Source of the DNA: Brachycybe producta
Lineage: Eukaryota > Arthropoda > Diplopoda > Playtdesmida > Andrognathidae
Direction: 5' to 3'
Length of the DNA stretch: 64,000 nucleotides
Assembly (NCBI GenBank): GCA_036925085.1
Contig: JAUPFP010000050.1
Span: 1,340,001 to 1,404,000, forward strand
The notes under the pieces are model-generated. The model saw only the letters and a list, made by a program, of their open reading frames with translations, made no database searches and was not told the origin of the DNA. Each line of letters opens with the position of its first letter. Position 1 is the stretch's first letter. The position numbers and the translations under genes are program-made. This document shows, one piece after another, positions 25,408 to 40,400 of this stretch.

Positions 25408-28400
25408 ATGATGAAATCAGGATCTTCTTTAGGAGGAGGAGGAACGGCGACGGCAGAGAAATCCGAGAATTCCGATGCGATCAAACGTTTGTATCGGTTC
25501 GTTAGATCGTTATCCTTCTCCCGCCATTTTGCATCTTCTTCTTTTACCCCATTGACCTCAATTTTTGTTGACTATTTACTAGAGGGGCCTCTGAATTGGT
25601 AAGGAATCTTGACAAAATCAATCGAAATGTCGTATCGTTGGATGACGTTTGCCGCTCGAATGTCAACGGTCTTCGTACAAGGTTAAACTTAGGCCGAATT
25701 GCAAGAACGAAACTTGTCACTTGAACTTTAAAACTTCAACTCTCTTGTGTAGTGTTCCATTATTGAATAGCCCTATTTCATTTGGGTCCTTTATGTTGGA
25801 ACGCTGAGCACGTTTTGTTCACGTCTAAAGTTCATATTCTATGTTTCCTAAGTGAATTTGTTGCGTAAATTTAACAGAATAGTCTGTGATGTTCTTTTTT
25901 TGGGAGTTGTTTTCAGGTTAAGAGAAACGTGCGAACGCCTCATGTTCTTGGATCCAGTTGGACATGGAAAGAAAGCAGAAGATCTTTTATGGAGAAAAGT
26001 ATACTACGATTTCGTTCTTACTGCAAAAAATGTCAGAAAGGTTCGTATAGAAGTTTGTAAAAAAACAGTTAAAATGATATCGAACTGTTTTTCGCTTTCT
26101 TATTTTCAGAACGCTCCTTTGAGTGAATCGGATCAACACCGATTGACGAATCATATCAGTTTAGGAATCGGAACTTATCATCACCTCCTCTTTCGACTGC
26201 AGAGCGAATTTAGTCTTCCGGTTGAAGGATGTGCCGATTTTCTCGTTCTTTCAGACTTGAGGGGAACGGCAAAAGGTCCATTAATGCCGTTTGTTATTAA
26301 TTGAATTTCAAACTATTTTTTTATATATATATATATATAGATAAGTCTGATTCTGCGAAGAAAAAGGACTTGAAAGATGAAGAAGTTAATAAATGGGCCA
26401 TTCAGGCGTTTCAGAGATGTTTGATTTGCATGGGAGACCTCAGTAATAGTTTTTATTATTTTTTAAACCATTTTCCTTATGATTATAGATATTTTTTAAA
26501 ATAATATTCTTGTGATTGGTTACGATTTTGACCTACAAAAATAGTGAAAATGAAATGTGAAAAACTATCTCTTTTATGCATCTTGGGTTTACTCTTCTAG
26601 TTTCAAATTATGATTTATTAAAAAAAATTGTTGTTTGAATGCGGAAACAAAACGCGACTGTTTTTGTTTTAATTTTCAGCTCGTTATGATCAAGAGCTTG
26701 GAATTCGATCCGTGGCTTCGATCTCGGTCCGTTACTACCATCAGGCTCTTCTAGTTTCGACTCAGCAACAGTCGAGTATGCCTCATAATCAGCTGGGGAC
26801 ACTCGTTGGAACGAGGAATCATAACTGTGATGCTGCGTACAACTATATGCGATGGTTTGTTCTGTTAAATGTAGAGCAATCTATGGAGCCCATTTTCAAA
26901 TGGATAAATGACCGAATCGATCTGTTTTATTTCTGGGTGTAATTGTTGTGGTTTTTTAGTGTGATGTACGACAACGGGTTTGAAGGAGCTCATGGTAATC
27001 TGAACAGAATATTCGAGAAAAATCAGAGTTCTCTCGTTGAATTGGCAATCGACGTTTATGAAAACGGAGATTCCACGTGCGGAAGGTCAAAAACGGAATT
27101 TTGTTGTCGTTTAGAATCGTGTAATAACTGAATTTCTTTTAATCTTTGTGTTTTTTTTCTATAGAGATATGCAAGTGAAGAAATTCTTTATCGATTTTTT
27201 GCAATACTGCGAAGTTTGTTTTAAATTTCAAAACTCAAAGTGAGTTCAAATCGAATGTGTTTTTTTAAACCGAGGACTTCGTAAAGTGGATGGTTTTAAA
27301 AGTCGGGTTTTTTTTTTTTCTTTCTCAAAGTCCAAATGTAGCAATCGAAAATTTCTGCGAAGTCGTTCATCAGGAATTTAAAAAGTGCCTTGAAATAACT
27401 CTAGAAGTAGAACGGCCGGAGACGGAAGTGGAATCGCCCGACTATCTTTCAGATTCGATCATTTTCAAATTTTTTGTCATGAATCTGATGTGCATCGAGA
27501 GATTGGAGAAGTGCGGAAGTACGGATTCGTCTGCGGCCACGGCTTTGACACTGACGGCACTTTCGCATCTTTTGCGGCACATTCTCTTAGTCGTAAAGGG
27601 GAAGCTGTTCGGCAACGAAACTAGTCAAGGTCTCGTTAAGTTATTAATTGGAATTTATGATTTTTTAAAGTTCATTTTATTAAATTTGAATCTAATGCCA
27701 AAATTAATCATCAGTCATCCGAAGCGTAAAATTTGAATACTTGCATAATTAACCATAAATATAACCATTATCTGTTAACCTACAGATGCAAAGAAGCCAA
27801 AAGAGAATGTTTCACAAACAGATCATCAGCTGACAGACAATAGAAGTGAAAACATTCGAGAAATTTCTGAAGTGAAGCTTCTGGCTACAAGAAAACGGTC
27901 AAAAAAGTCTAATTTAAGAGGTCGGAGAAAATTACGAGAAAGTTTGAGTACTGATGACTCGGATGCGAGTGACAAAGACGCAACTTCTGACTCCGATTCG
28001 GACGGATGCAGCGAACGTAGAGCGTCCGACATCAGCGAAGGAGGAGAGGCGTCGGAAAACAGCAGTTGTAGTTCCGGAGACGAAAAGCCGAGAGATGAAG
28101 ACGAAAAGAAGACAACGAAGTCGCCTATTAATGGATTAAAAGACGCCGGTCACGTGTCAAGTGATTTCGATAGTGACGACGCCACGAAAGCAACTGACAA
28201 TGGAATCGATTCGAAAAGTATCGACGTTGACGAAGAGATCTCGTTCGAAAAGTATTTAAATTACGGCCGCCGTATCAAAGTTCGAAATTGTCACTCGTGA
28301 TACGTTTATTTTTTCAGGTTTAATTTTAGTGATTTGGATGCAACGCTTGTTTTTGAAGTTCTTTTAAACGATTCGTTGCTTTCTGTTGTAAAAGTTTGCG

Positions 28401-31400
28401 TCGATTGGCTCAAGAGTCATTCAACTTTGATTGCAGCCACTGCTCAAGTAATAAAAAGATTCTCATTTCATTTTCACGCGATGACTTGTCGCAATTTGTT
28501 TGATTCTATTGTTTTATTCTTAGGGATCGCAGAAGTTTTGTTCTCGTTTTGTCACTTTGCTGAACGTTTTATCTAAATTGGAAGCCGTCATTGTCAGTGG
28601 TTAGTTTGTTGGAGGGAAAATTTGGAAGCTTTCATCTTAAATGACTCATTTTTCATAGATGGTCCCGTTGATCTTCTGAGCGCTGTCGGCACGGCTTCGT
28701 CGAGTGCCGATTTTAAGCAGAAGTGGCCACTTGCCGAAGACGTGGCTTTAATTGGGTTTGGATTGTTATCCAAAGCCCACGAAAGTATCGATTTCTCTCT
28801 TCGTACTTCTGTTTGGCTCTCTCAAAAGGAAGAGGTAGAAAATTCGGCTGTTGATCCATTTGTTCCCCCTTTGTTTATTTTTTGGTTAATAGTTTTGTTT
28901 CTGTTTCTAGGTTTTATTGAGAATGGCAAGTGTTCGACAACTTGGATGCTTAATGGCCGAATGTGACGGTTCGTACGTTACTTTAGACGGACGGAGTGGA
29001 ACGTTCTCTATCGGGCCCGTTTTGCCATCTTCGTCGGATGCGAAACAAAAAATCGGAAAGAAACGAAACGATTTCAAGGCGACGAGAAGGAGAAATGGCG
29101 GTAGAGGAGAAAAGGTAGGAACTGTTTTTTTTTAAATTATATTTATCAAAGTTACATATGATGTAAAAAATGAACGTTTATTTAATTAAAATTTCGAAGC
29201 AAGTTAAAAGGGTGAGAGGTATTAAGGTAGAACACCCCCCCCCCCCCCCCCCCCCCCTCCTCCCCAATTGAGACTCAACTCAAATTTCCATCCTTCGTCT
29301 TATTTTTCTTATAAAACCCCTTGATGATGTGTGTAATTCCAACTATAAAACAATTTTTGTTGCAATGTAATTGGATCAATTCTTCATTTTTACCAATTGG
29401 ACATTTCTTCGATTGTTGGCTTTTTCTTTTCTACAAAAAAAAGCATTACAGTAATTGATAAATCGATTCAAAAGGGGTTGAATTAAGCGATTCAGAAGAC
29501 AAGAGCTGTAAAAATCAGTAACTGGGATGGAAGAAAAGCAAGGAGACGGAGGGGGAGGAGGAAGGTGTACAAAAAGGCCTTTTTTGCTGTCCATTCCAAT
29601 AGTAATTTATTTTGTAATGGATTCAAAGAGACACACCAAGTTCAAAACTCTCGTGTATGAGATTACTGATGTAGCTCATGAGTGACCACCTTGACCAGTG
29701 TTCTGTTGTCATTGTTGACAATTTTAGAAAAGCTCTGGTCAAGTCTAAGTGGCTTTCGACTCATGAGAGAGTGACATCAAGTGGTCGTGACTACAGCATA
29801 GCACCACTCTTACAACATACTTTTTCCGTAAAGTAAGCAGGTTGTGGGAGGTCACTAATGCATAATTGCTCTACAAAAGAAATAGTTGGGTTTGATATTT
29901 AGTGGTTTTTGGTGAGGAGAGGAAGTTTAGAGAGAGAGAGAGAGAGAGGTTTGGGGGTAAGAGGTGGAAGAATGTTATATTTATGGGGTTTTTTTCCACT
30001 TGAGAAATAATGTGTCTAAGAAGTGATTGAACAAAACAGTTCATTCTTTATTTCCATCTATTTGTTTCTATCTCTTTCTGATAATTATATTTTATGGTTT
30101 CAAGTATTTTGGGAAAGGGTTATATTCAAATGGAGAATATGTTATCTCTCTCTTTTTTATTTTAGTAGCAGTGACACAGCAGCTTAGCAGACTAATAGAG
30201 GGATGGAGAAACAATAAGAAGTGGAAAACTTTTTATGGTTTTTATGAATATGAGAAAGAGAGTGATTGTTTGCACATTAGTCGTCATCTACTGTATATTT
30301 GTGTTTGCTTTTTTTAGGGATGATCCCTCCCATCCACACATTGTACACAAGAGCTGATGCTGCTGCTGCTGCTCGATAAAGGCGGTTCCTGGATTACGAA
30401 ACAAGCTTCGGGTGGTTTTAAAGTGGAAACGCCTCTCCAAACTTAGATTATTCTGTTTTTCACATGCAAAATGAAGAGAAACTGTAATGTATTTTAGAAA
30501 CTAGAAGGGTAGTGCAATCACTTACAGCTATTTTCATGTTATCTTTCAAATTAAGCTTTCTATGTATGATAGATATTTTTTTTAAACTTTTGTTTATAAA
30601 AAAAAAGGTTTATTTTGAAAGATATCAACATGAAAATACCCATAGGTGATTGAGCTACCTTTCTAGTTTCTAAAACATTTTCTAGTTTCTATTTATTTTT
30701 TTACTGAAAGACAAGTATCGAGAATCAGCTATTCATAAACCATCTTAAGTCGATGGTGATGATAAGACTGATGTTGGAGCTGGTGGCGTTTGACCTATAT
30801 GGGTGCAAATTCACTAATGGAAACTGGACTTGGTCCCAATTGGGCAAACCATTTAGAACGTTTGGGTTCACAAACAATTATTTCTAAATGCGCAACCAAA
30901 TTGGGGACGGCATTGTTGATTTAGCAGTATTGTTTCACACACACACAGAGGACGGCCTTGGTATGTCGATTTGTGTGTGTGACCTAATAGAGAAAGTCCT
31001 CATTTTAAAGTTTAAACCCTTGACAAGGGTATAGAAAGGGGGCAGATAGGTACACACTTTATAGAAAGGAACCACTTGAATTCATCAAATGAATACTTTG
31101 TTGAAACAAGTGTCCCTTTCTGTTTGTTTTGAAATTATTGTTATCGCCAAACTAACCCAAACCCCCCAAAAAAGTACATCTGGTGGTGATGATGATGGTG
31201 AATTATGATGATGATAATGTTATCCTGAACAAACCAACCTCTAAACCCCATTGAGTATTATGATTGTCAACTGATGATATATTTTTGGCGCACCTTTTTT
31301 TTACTTAGCTTTTTTTTATTACTATTTATTCAATGTTCATTTTATTTTCAGATAACAGGTTTAGGTTAATATTGAGAGAGAGAGAGAGAGAGAGAGATAA

Positions 31401-34400
31401 TACAATTTATATGAGAAAATGAAAGTAGGAATTTTTGTTGCCATTTGCTCCAAGTTAGTCATTTTGTTAATCAGGTCCAAATTCAAGATGAAATCGAAAC
31501 ATTTTAATTTTACAAAAATGCAGCCATTTTTAACAGGGTTGTTGTTGCAACACTGGAAAATCCATTTTGAATTGCATTTTATCTTGAAATCCTGTTTCGA
31601 ATTACAAATACAAAGTTTTTATCTTGAATTTGTTGGATAATTTTATCATTCTTGAAATTTCAAAAACACGTTTACAACTATTTTACCCTTTTATCAAGTT
31701 TTTTTCTTTCTTTCAAAGTTAATTTGATCTTAATTTAAACATTTCTTGGCTGACATTTTTCTTGGGACTAATTTATTAAGTCCACTGTTCTCATTTTGGC
31801 ACCATAACATTGTGTTGTCTCTTTTCCAATTTTTCCTTCTTTATCTGGGTATTTTCTAGTATTCTATTTTTATTTTTGTTTTTCACAATGGCAAATTTTT
31901 GTCTTGTGTATTTTTAAATTTAAAAATACCCCAAGACAAAATAAAACATTTTGCTTATTTTACATTTGAAAAATACCGCCAATTATGTTAATAAATAACT
32001 GACTGTCAAATTTGGCACTAGATGGCAGCAGCAGTTCTGTTTCTACTATTTCAAGATAAGCTTTTTTTATGAAAAATTTCATTTTTGTGAATAAAAATCA
32101 AATTTAAAGCGGACGATTTTTTTTAAAAAATTTGTTGACGAATAATTACTAGGAAAGTGATTCCTTTACCAGTATAGTTAGTGGTTTTTCTAAAGCTTCT
32201 TCAATTTCTTATTAAAATGTTGCTAGTTGCTTCTGAAACACAATCTTGAGTAACCCGAGTTTTGAGTAGTCAATCAGTCAGTCAGTCAGGTCTTTGAAAA
32301 TCCATCATATATTATTTCTATTTGTTTATAGTTTTTGCTTCTAAAATGCAGAATAATCAAGAGTTCAATTCCATTGTTTTCTTTCATTTGCATATTTTAC
32401 ATTGGCTACTTGTAATTATGAAACAGCTTAAATTGATCAGTTACTATTGCCGTGTTTATAGTCGACATTTCGCGATCACGTGTTTTCTAATTTGTACAAA
32501 TTATTGTAACAATTTATACAAAAAAAATTTAAAAATGCAATATTAAGGAATGAAACCGAGAGGTGTCTCGTAATTTTGTTATAAAATGGGAATTTTCTAG
32601 GTAGACATATAGCAAAATGGAAAATCTAAAAATGGAATTGTTATAACAATAACAACAATATGTCCTGCAAAGAAAAGAAAAAAAGCAACTATGGGGTATC
32701 CATTTAGGATTCTGGCAACTCCACTTCTGGTCAACAAGATGAAATTTCAGCTAAAAGAAACCCACTTATTTAGGCGTAATTTTAGCCTTTTTTGTACTCC
32801 TGTGGTTTATTTTACCTTCACGAACCAGAGTAATAAGAAGTGTAAAATTACTTTATAAAATATGGTTTTTCTATCTTAATTCAAAGGAAGTATTACCAGG
32901 GGGGGGGGGGGGGGGTTGGTGAGACGATGTATTATTATTTTTCTGGTTATTTCTTCTCATTATACCTCCAACAGTTATTTAAGGAGTGAGTTTTAAAAGA
33001 CTATTAACGTTGAGAGGGGAAAATAAATACCTTTGTGGAGAATGTTGTGTTTTTTTTACTTAGAAAAATTGTGTGGGGTTTGTTCTCCCCTACATAGAGA
33101 AGACATAGAAAAAACCCCTCCCAACCGACCCCACTATACCACCATTAATGCTTAGACATAATATTGCAATTTAGTTTGAAAAGTAGTTTGCCAACCAATA
33201 AAGTCCATTTCTGAAATAATGGTAATGTGTGTTTGTTGCTTGGTTGTGGCGATCAACAGTTGTTGTTGTTACCTTGGTTTTTTTTTTTTTTTTGGAGGGA
33301 GGGAAGGGAAGGGATGGAGATCATTTTCTGTACTACTATATACCCTCAAGTCAACACTTAAAAAAAAGCTAAGTAGTACGTTCACTACGGGTAACTTTTT
33401 TCTTTAATTTTGTTTTCCACCACATGATAGGCAACACTTATTTTGGGTGGTCCAAGTAAAACGCTTCCTTTTAAAAAGATGTTTTAAAAGGCCAAGTTAA
33501 GTTTGTTAGTCGTCTGCGTCACACTTAGGGAAAGATCACACACGTTGGAAAAATAATTTCACTTTTAAAAGCATTTACAAGAAGTGCCATACATATTTTG
33601 AGTGCAGAGGAATGCACAAATATAACTGAATTCTACTTCTGTATTTCTATTGGTTTTTCAGCGTGTGTGAGCCAACCGTTGCAATAATAATGAACTGCTT
33701 TCGTTGTAAACCTGGCAAAATTTCAGTCGCTGTCTGTTTTCAGCACTTTTCTGTATAAACCACAGGTGTCTGCTGTTAGTCATCTTGTGTATTAGCCCGT
33801 ATCCCATTAGGTAGCATACAGTCACAAAGTATGTGGCTGAGTGTGTGTAACTACCTTCAGGACATAATCTGGTAATTCACACAGCTTAATCGGAAGAGAT
33901 ATGCTTGAAAGACCACTGTCAAGTGAGTAGCTGTAAGCAGTTCGACAAGTTCAGCACCATAAGTAACCACAGGGATAATTAAGTCTTTATAGTTGTCACT
34001 CGTGGAAACATCCTGTCCCATATTTATTGCCATGGAAACTCTGGAGCCATCTATTATGCCTGTCACAAACCCACAAATGGTGGGGGCAATGATGTCCTTT
34101 TTTCATATTCTGGATGGTCAGAACCTCTGCTTGGAACACTGTACATCCATTTTGCATTCGTTCCTCCTCCATGTTTCACAAGTATCTCGTTATATTGTTA
34201 GAAATGTTGCTTTAACGCTGCCATTCATCTTCAATCCGTTTCTGTATATGCTTACGTCTAGTTTTCGAACCATTCCATGCCCACGATTATGTCGAGCATG
34301 ATTTGTCTGTGTCCTGTTCGAGCACACTGAGCCTCTCAAATTCAGAAGTCCTCCAGAGCTTCAGAAAGCAAAAATGCCTCCAAAGTATTTCTATCTTCGA

Positions 34401-37400
34401 AGCCCCTGGAGCCCGAGTTTCCAGTTCTCTGGTTGCTTAGAACAGTGCTAGATTTTTTCTATAAATGCTAAAATAATTTTCATGTTTAAAAGAGGGTGCA
34501 TTTTATGTGCGCCAGGCGGTATATTTGTGTATGTTTGCGTTTCTCCTTGTGGGTAATTTTATTTTTTGCCCCTCTGTTCGTATCTGTAGCCAAAAACGAC
34601 ATATAAAAAAACCTTTTGTGGTCACAGGAGGTGGTGGTTCATTTCTGCGGGGGTTTTCAATGCAATTATAGTTCCTTTCTAGCTGATTATACACATTAGA
34701 TTTATTAAAATACTTTTTTATGTTACTTTCAAATTTCTACAATTTTTTTTGGGGAGGGGAAGGTGGGGGTGAACCACACTATGGTGCCATTTTAAGTACT
34801 TTTTTATTGTGGTTTTCGGTCGCAGTGTGGCGCTGTGTGAAGTATGCGTGGTTTGGTTTATTATTATTTCGAACACACTTTCTATTTATATTTTATGTAT
34901 AATGACAAGAAACGCATGTTTCATGTTGATTGAAATTAATGGAGAGAGAGAGAGAGAGAGAGGAGCTTCCTTGTTTTCAATGCAAAACAAAGAAGAGAAT
35001 AGATTTTTAGAACAATATAAATGTTGTATGTTCAATGTCCGTTTGTATGTGTTTGTATTGTTCTTTTGATAAAAATGATGATGATAATGATGAGGGAAGG
35101 GGGTGGTGGGGTGGGGTGGAGGCGAAAAAAAAAAGTAACTCTTGTTCTGAGTAATATTATTATTATGCTGTCTCTGAATGGCCACTTTAATGTCAAAATG
35201 AAGCTTGTGTAAATTTGCCTTTCTAGCTTGTTTCTCAATGAACATTCTTTATTATTTACACACACGTTGTTAGTTTGTGTTAAAAGAGGCGGAGGAAGTT
35301 TTTTTTTTAACAACATGAATAATTAAATGGGAATAGCTTGTTAATTGGCTTGAGGCCCTCAAAATCAATAGTAGGGGGGGGGGGGCGCCTACATGTTATT
35401 TATGGTAATTGAGTTCCTTTTTCTTGCATAGAAGGGGAGAGGCCCTTTATAAACATATTACATGGTACACTGTCTGCACGGACAAACACGTCCATAATAA
35501 CATTATATATATGGAATCACACGTGACGTCAGAATGCAAGAAAGAAAAAAAAATGACTGACACTGAATTAATTTAGTTTATATTTCGGTCCTTCTGCACC
35601 GTGTTTATAGGCCTTTTTTAAGGTTCTCTTAAGTTACTTTTGTTTTCTGTTTATATAAAGAGAAATAATCTTGATTCTAGGGATTGGGTATCGTGTTGAG
35701 TATCATGTTTTACTCATAACAGGTATCGAAAGAAGAGTATCGATACTCCCATTTTTGTGTACCCGAGCCATGTCATGTACGCCAAGCCCAACCAATCGAA
35801 TATCCAAGAATATGTACAATAGAAAAACACAGACTGAATAAAACATCGAAAATCGTATCCGATACCACCCTGTCAGTACTCATATTAGTAAAAGTAACCA
35901 AAGAAATAAAAAAATATGGGTATCGAAATTAAAATATCGATACCAACAAAGTATCGATCCTTTTTCAGCATCGGTCCTACTTTATTCTTATGCCGCAGTC
36001 ACACTAGGCTGGTTTCCCAGCCGCTGGTTGCTGCTGGCTGGTTGTAGCGCTCTAGCAGCATAGTCTGAACTGCTACTAGCAGCTACTTTCTCCAGCGGGC
36101 TAGTGATTTTAACAGCGGCTGGTGAAGTTGGACATGTCCAACTTTAGCAGCTACCAGCAGGTCATGTGACTCCCTTCCTGCTTGAGTTGGTTGTTGTTAG
36201 AGTTTGTGTTTTTGCAAGACGGTGATTGGATGACTTGCATTGCTAATCCCAGCAGTGACTGGACAAGTGTGAACCCAAAGCAGCTGCTGCTTGCTGTTGC
36301 TGCTAATAGCCAGCAGCAACCAGCGGCTTGTAAACCAGCCTAGTGTGACTGCGGCTTTATTGTAGGTGATATAATAATTGCTGAATTGCAGTTGTAGTTG
36401 AAAAGCCAAATTAGCTCTTAAGTAGCAGTTGTGCCACCTATTGGTTACCTCTCATAATTAGCTGTACATCTGGGGCATTCCCCCCCCCCCTCCCCCGTAG
36501 CCTCTATGTAGACATGGCTATTCAATACCAATTAAAGCAATGAGAGCATATTATATTGATGTCTATTTTTGTGGGGTTTTCTTTCTAAATGTCTATTTAA
36601 GACTATGGAATTCTTATCCTGCAGATAATTTCTTTGTTTAAATAACAATTATTTTTGATTAGAAAGTGTTTTCTCAAAAGCCAACATGGTTTTCTAGGTG
36701 TACTGAGTTGAATATTATTAACAAGAGGGATCCGATAGTATCTCCATATAAACAACCCATGTTTCAAGAATAAAAAGAGAGAGGAAGTGGGGTGAGAGGG
36801 GGGGGGGGGGGCAAAAAAAACCCTCGTTTCTTATTAGATGTTTTATCTGTATAAATATTGGAATCAGTGTTCTGTTTTTATGCAGTGTGTACCCTTCTTC
36901 ACATAATATATACATAGTGATAAAATTTATAGATTAATAACAGGGGGGGGGAATATTTTGATAAATATTAATATTATTATTATTCTCTGGAAAGATACTT
37001 TAGTTTTATTTATTGTAGGGTGCCAGGGTGGTGGCGGTGCCGGTGCTGCTGCTACAAGAACGAATAAGCTGAGTTTCGATTTTTCCCTTGACACCAGATG
37101 TCGTATAGGTATCAGAAAAAAAGGGGTGAGGATTGGAAAGGGGGGAGGGCATGTTTATTATTTCATCTCATTCCCTTCTCCCCCATAAAAAGTGCTTTTT
37201 TAGAGGATAAAAAAAGGATTTCTCGTACTCTCCCCCAATCCTCCAGTTTATTTCATTCATTTGCTTGCTTTGTTAGGTTTTTATCGTATTTTATATAGGG
37301 AGACGGAAAGGGGGGGGTGACTTTAAATATTTGGCAGATGTAACTGTCGGGTTTACTTTTGGAGTTTGGATGTATTTCCCCTGGAGGGGTAGGTTTCCCC

Positions 37401-40400
37401 TTTAGAGAGGGAAGTGGGTGGGGGAGAGAGTAGACTGTATTTTATTTGACGTTGGTGAGTGGAATTAGATTAGATGAGGGTAGAAGGGGTGGAGGAGGAG
37501 GTTAGGATTGTTGTTTCCATGACGATATATTGCGTGTGTTTATATTAGAAATAAGCCTTGTAATATTGGTTAAGGTGGGGGAGAGTGGGTAGACGGGAAG
37601 TTTCTTTTTAGTCGCGACATCTGGTGAAGATAATTCGTTTGCTGCTACTTCTATTACAATAAATTGAAGGAGAGAATTTAAGGGAAATGGGGTTTAAATA
37701 AAATGGGGAGAAGAGAAAAAAAGAAAAATGAAAAGGTGAAATGCAACAGTTTAATCAGCTGTTTTGATTACACTTAAGTCTCAATAAAGTGTGGTTCTCA
37801 TTTTTCAGCTCTTATCCATCTGTTTATAGTTGAATTGGTTTAGATTGTTAAAGAAGGAGGGGGGGGGGGCTTTAGAAAAATAATAAAAGAGGGGGGCGAA
37901 TATTATTATTAATATTTATTTCAATTCCTCATTACAGTTTTGACAGCACACACAATTTTTATGATAATATATGAATGACGTGCCATGTGGACCCGTCTGT
38001 TCATAAAGACGGTTTGATATTTGCAGATATATAAGCGTTAATAAGCTTATTTCACAAATAGACCCCTCCTTATATTTGGGGTGGGGTTGGTGGTTAAAGT
38101 GGGAGAAATATGAACATATTTTTCTTTGTTCTTGTCATCAGTAGTTTCAATGAGAAATTAGGAATGTCGACACAAGCTAATCTTCACCTTTGTTGTTGTT
38201 GTTGTTGTTGTTGTTAATATTAAAAATTTAGTAACGGCTTGGAAATTCGGGTAAATTGAAATAAGACAAATTTAGGTGAGATTCAGGATACAAAATTCGG
38301 CAAGAAGAACAAAAAAAGGGCTGTTTTAAAATACAATCAAATCAAAAATAACTTAAAAAATTCGAACTTTTCAAACATATTTATCCAAACTTCAGTCTTA
38401 ATATTAAATTGATAAGTAATTTTTCAATGTAAACTTGAGACGATTGTCAGAACTTGATAAAATAAGATAAAACCAAAATGTGCACAAATTGAGTTGCAAT
38501 TCTAAATTTCATTGTATTCTTCTTAAGAGACCTGTAGACAAAATTTAAAAAATAAATCCAAAATTTGAGAAGCAAGCATCATTTTGTATGCAATTAATTT
38601 AATTATGTGCAAATAATTAATGTAATGCACTTTAATTCTTGCCATTCTGAAACTTTTCCTAATTTCTTATTCCCCCTGCCCCCCCCCCCCCCCCGGTCTG
38701 TTTCATTAGTCATTTCGCACATTTGCAACAAAAGAAAAAGTTTTAAATTCTGTTTGAATTTCCTGAAAAATTCTGGATTTTTTTTATGGCATTTTGCCTA
38801 GTGATTATGCAGAATGACTCATTTTTCAATTTGAAGACAACTATACAAATTATAAAAAAATGAAGTATGTATATCTGTGTATATTAACAACATTTGTATA
38901 TTAAAGATAACAATCTTTGTTATTTTTCTTAACCCTTTTTTTTTAGTTTGAAAGAAAAGGGAGCTAATGGCCTAGATACAGTCACGACCTCTACATATAA
39001 TAATAATAATATTCTATTCTCTTGAATTGCAGCCAAAGTAACATCTTTTCTGACTTTTCAAGAGATAAGATTAGCGATTTTACCATTATATTCCTTGTCA
39101 AGTTTTTTGGTTATTAACATCTGAGTAGAAGAAGAACGCGCATCATTCCAGGCTTATTTTTTCCACCCCTACTTCTATATATATTATATTATTATATATT
39201 GGGGGGGGGGGAGAGATATATGTAGAGGGTGGCTGAGGGTCAAACTTCATCAGTGGTGTTACAAACACACACATGTGTAAACGCCTCAACTTAAATATAC
39301 AGTCATCTTGTTCATTCTTTCTCCCCATTCTTCCCCTCCCTCCCTCCCTCCCTCCTTACAAACATAACTTCCTTCCCTGAATCCCCCTACTTCCAATGTC
39401 CATAATAGGAGACAGAATATCCCACCCTTATAATAGGTTTTTACCCCACTTACTCTCCTCCCTCCATACAAGTTGAACAAAAAGCCATTGTTTGCTTGAA
39501 TATATACTGTATATAGACAGTACATATCTTTCTTAACTCCTATTGGTTGTAAAATAACATTTTGAGTGGCACCAGTCAAGAGGTTTTGACTCCTCCCATG
39601 TGCTGATCTCAAAATAAGGGGGAGAAAAAAAAAGTGCTGCTTGCCACCTCTAGACATTCTTTCTATTGGTCTACAATTGGTGTTTTCAAATGCGGTTTTT
39701 TTATATTCTGGTCACCTCTAGGGTGGGATCAATCCTCTCTCTCATAAATTTTCTAACCTGGTGGTGTGGCCATTTTTTTTTTCTTCCCCCCATTTCACTT
39801 TATTTTTGTGGGTTGGGCTTTTTTTCTTTCTGTTGTTTCTCTCTTTTGTATTTAGTCTCTTATTCTAGGCACGCCCTTACAATTATGATTAATTGATGTT
39901 GTCGTGCTTGTTACACTATATAATTTTAGATTGTCTCTATAAGAAAACTTTGAAGCGAATAGAAGAACAACAACAAAAAAAAATGTTAAGAAAGAGAGAG
40001 AGAAAACTGAAATATATAAAAAAAAATCTAATTGATAGCCATGTGAGAATTTACTGAATCCTAATTATTTCAAACAAGCACTTTTTGGGGTCCGGTCACA
40101 CAAAGTGCTTTTTTTTTTCATCTCTCTCTCTCTCTCGTCTCAATACACTTTTGTTTCACTTTTATGATCACGATGAAATTTTTACCATATAATATATTAT
40201 TCAACTGGTGAAAATGAACGGTGGAAAAACAAAAGACAAAAAAAAAACAGCAGATCGAATTTTTATTTTTATAATTCCGCTTGAAGTTTTTATTTTAAGG
40301 AGAGAGAAAAAAAATTACAGCCGTTTTTTGAATAGGTATACTGGGGTCAGTCGGATATATGAACAAAATTACACTTTTAATCCTTTAGCGGTTGCGGTTA

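Noticed and set aside
33993-34301. Plus-strand 102-residue open frame
   Set aside because: It is the antisense of the minus-strand RNase H fossil, which has recognisable blocks.
36197-36409. Minus-strand frame of 70 residues
   Set aside because: Lies in the right arm of the MITE at 35992-36355; no coding meaning.
39286-39657. 123-residue minus-strand frame
   Set aside because: Low-complexity Gly/Glu-rich part from a CCCT-rich simple repeat; no similarity recognised.
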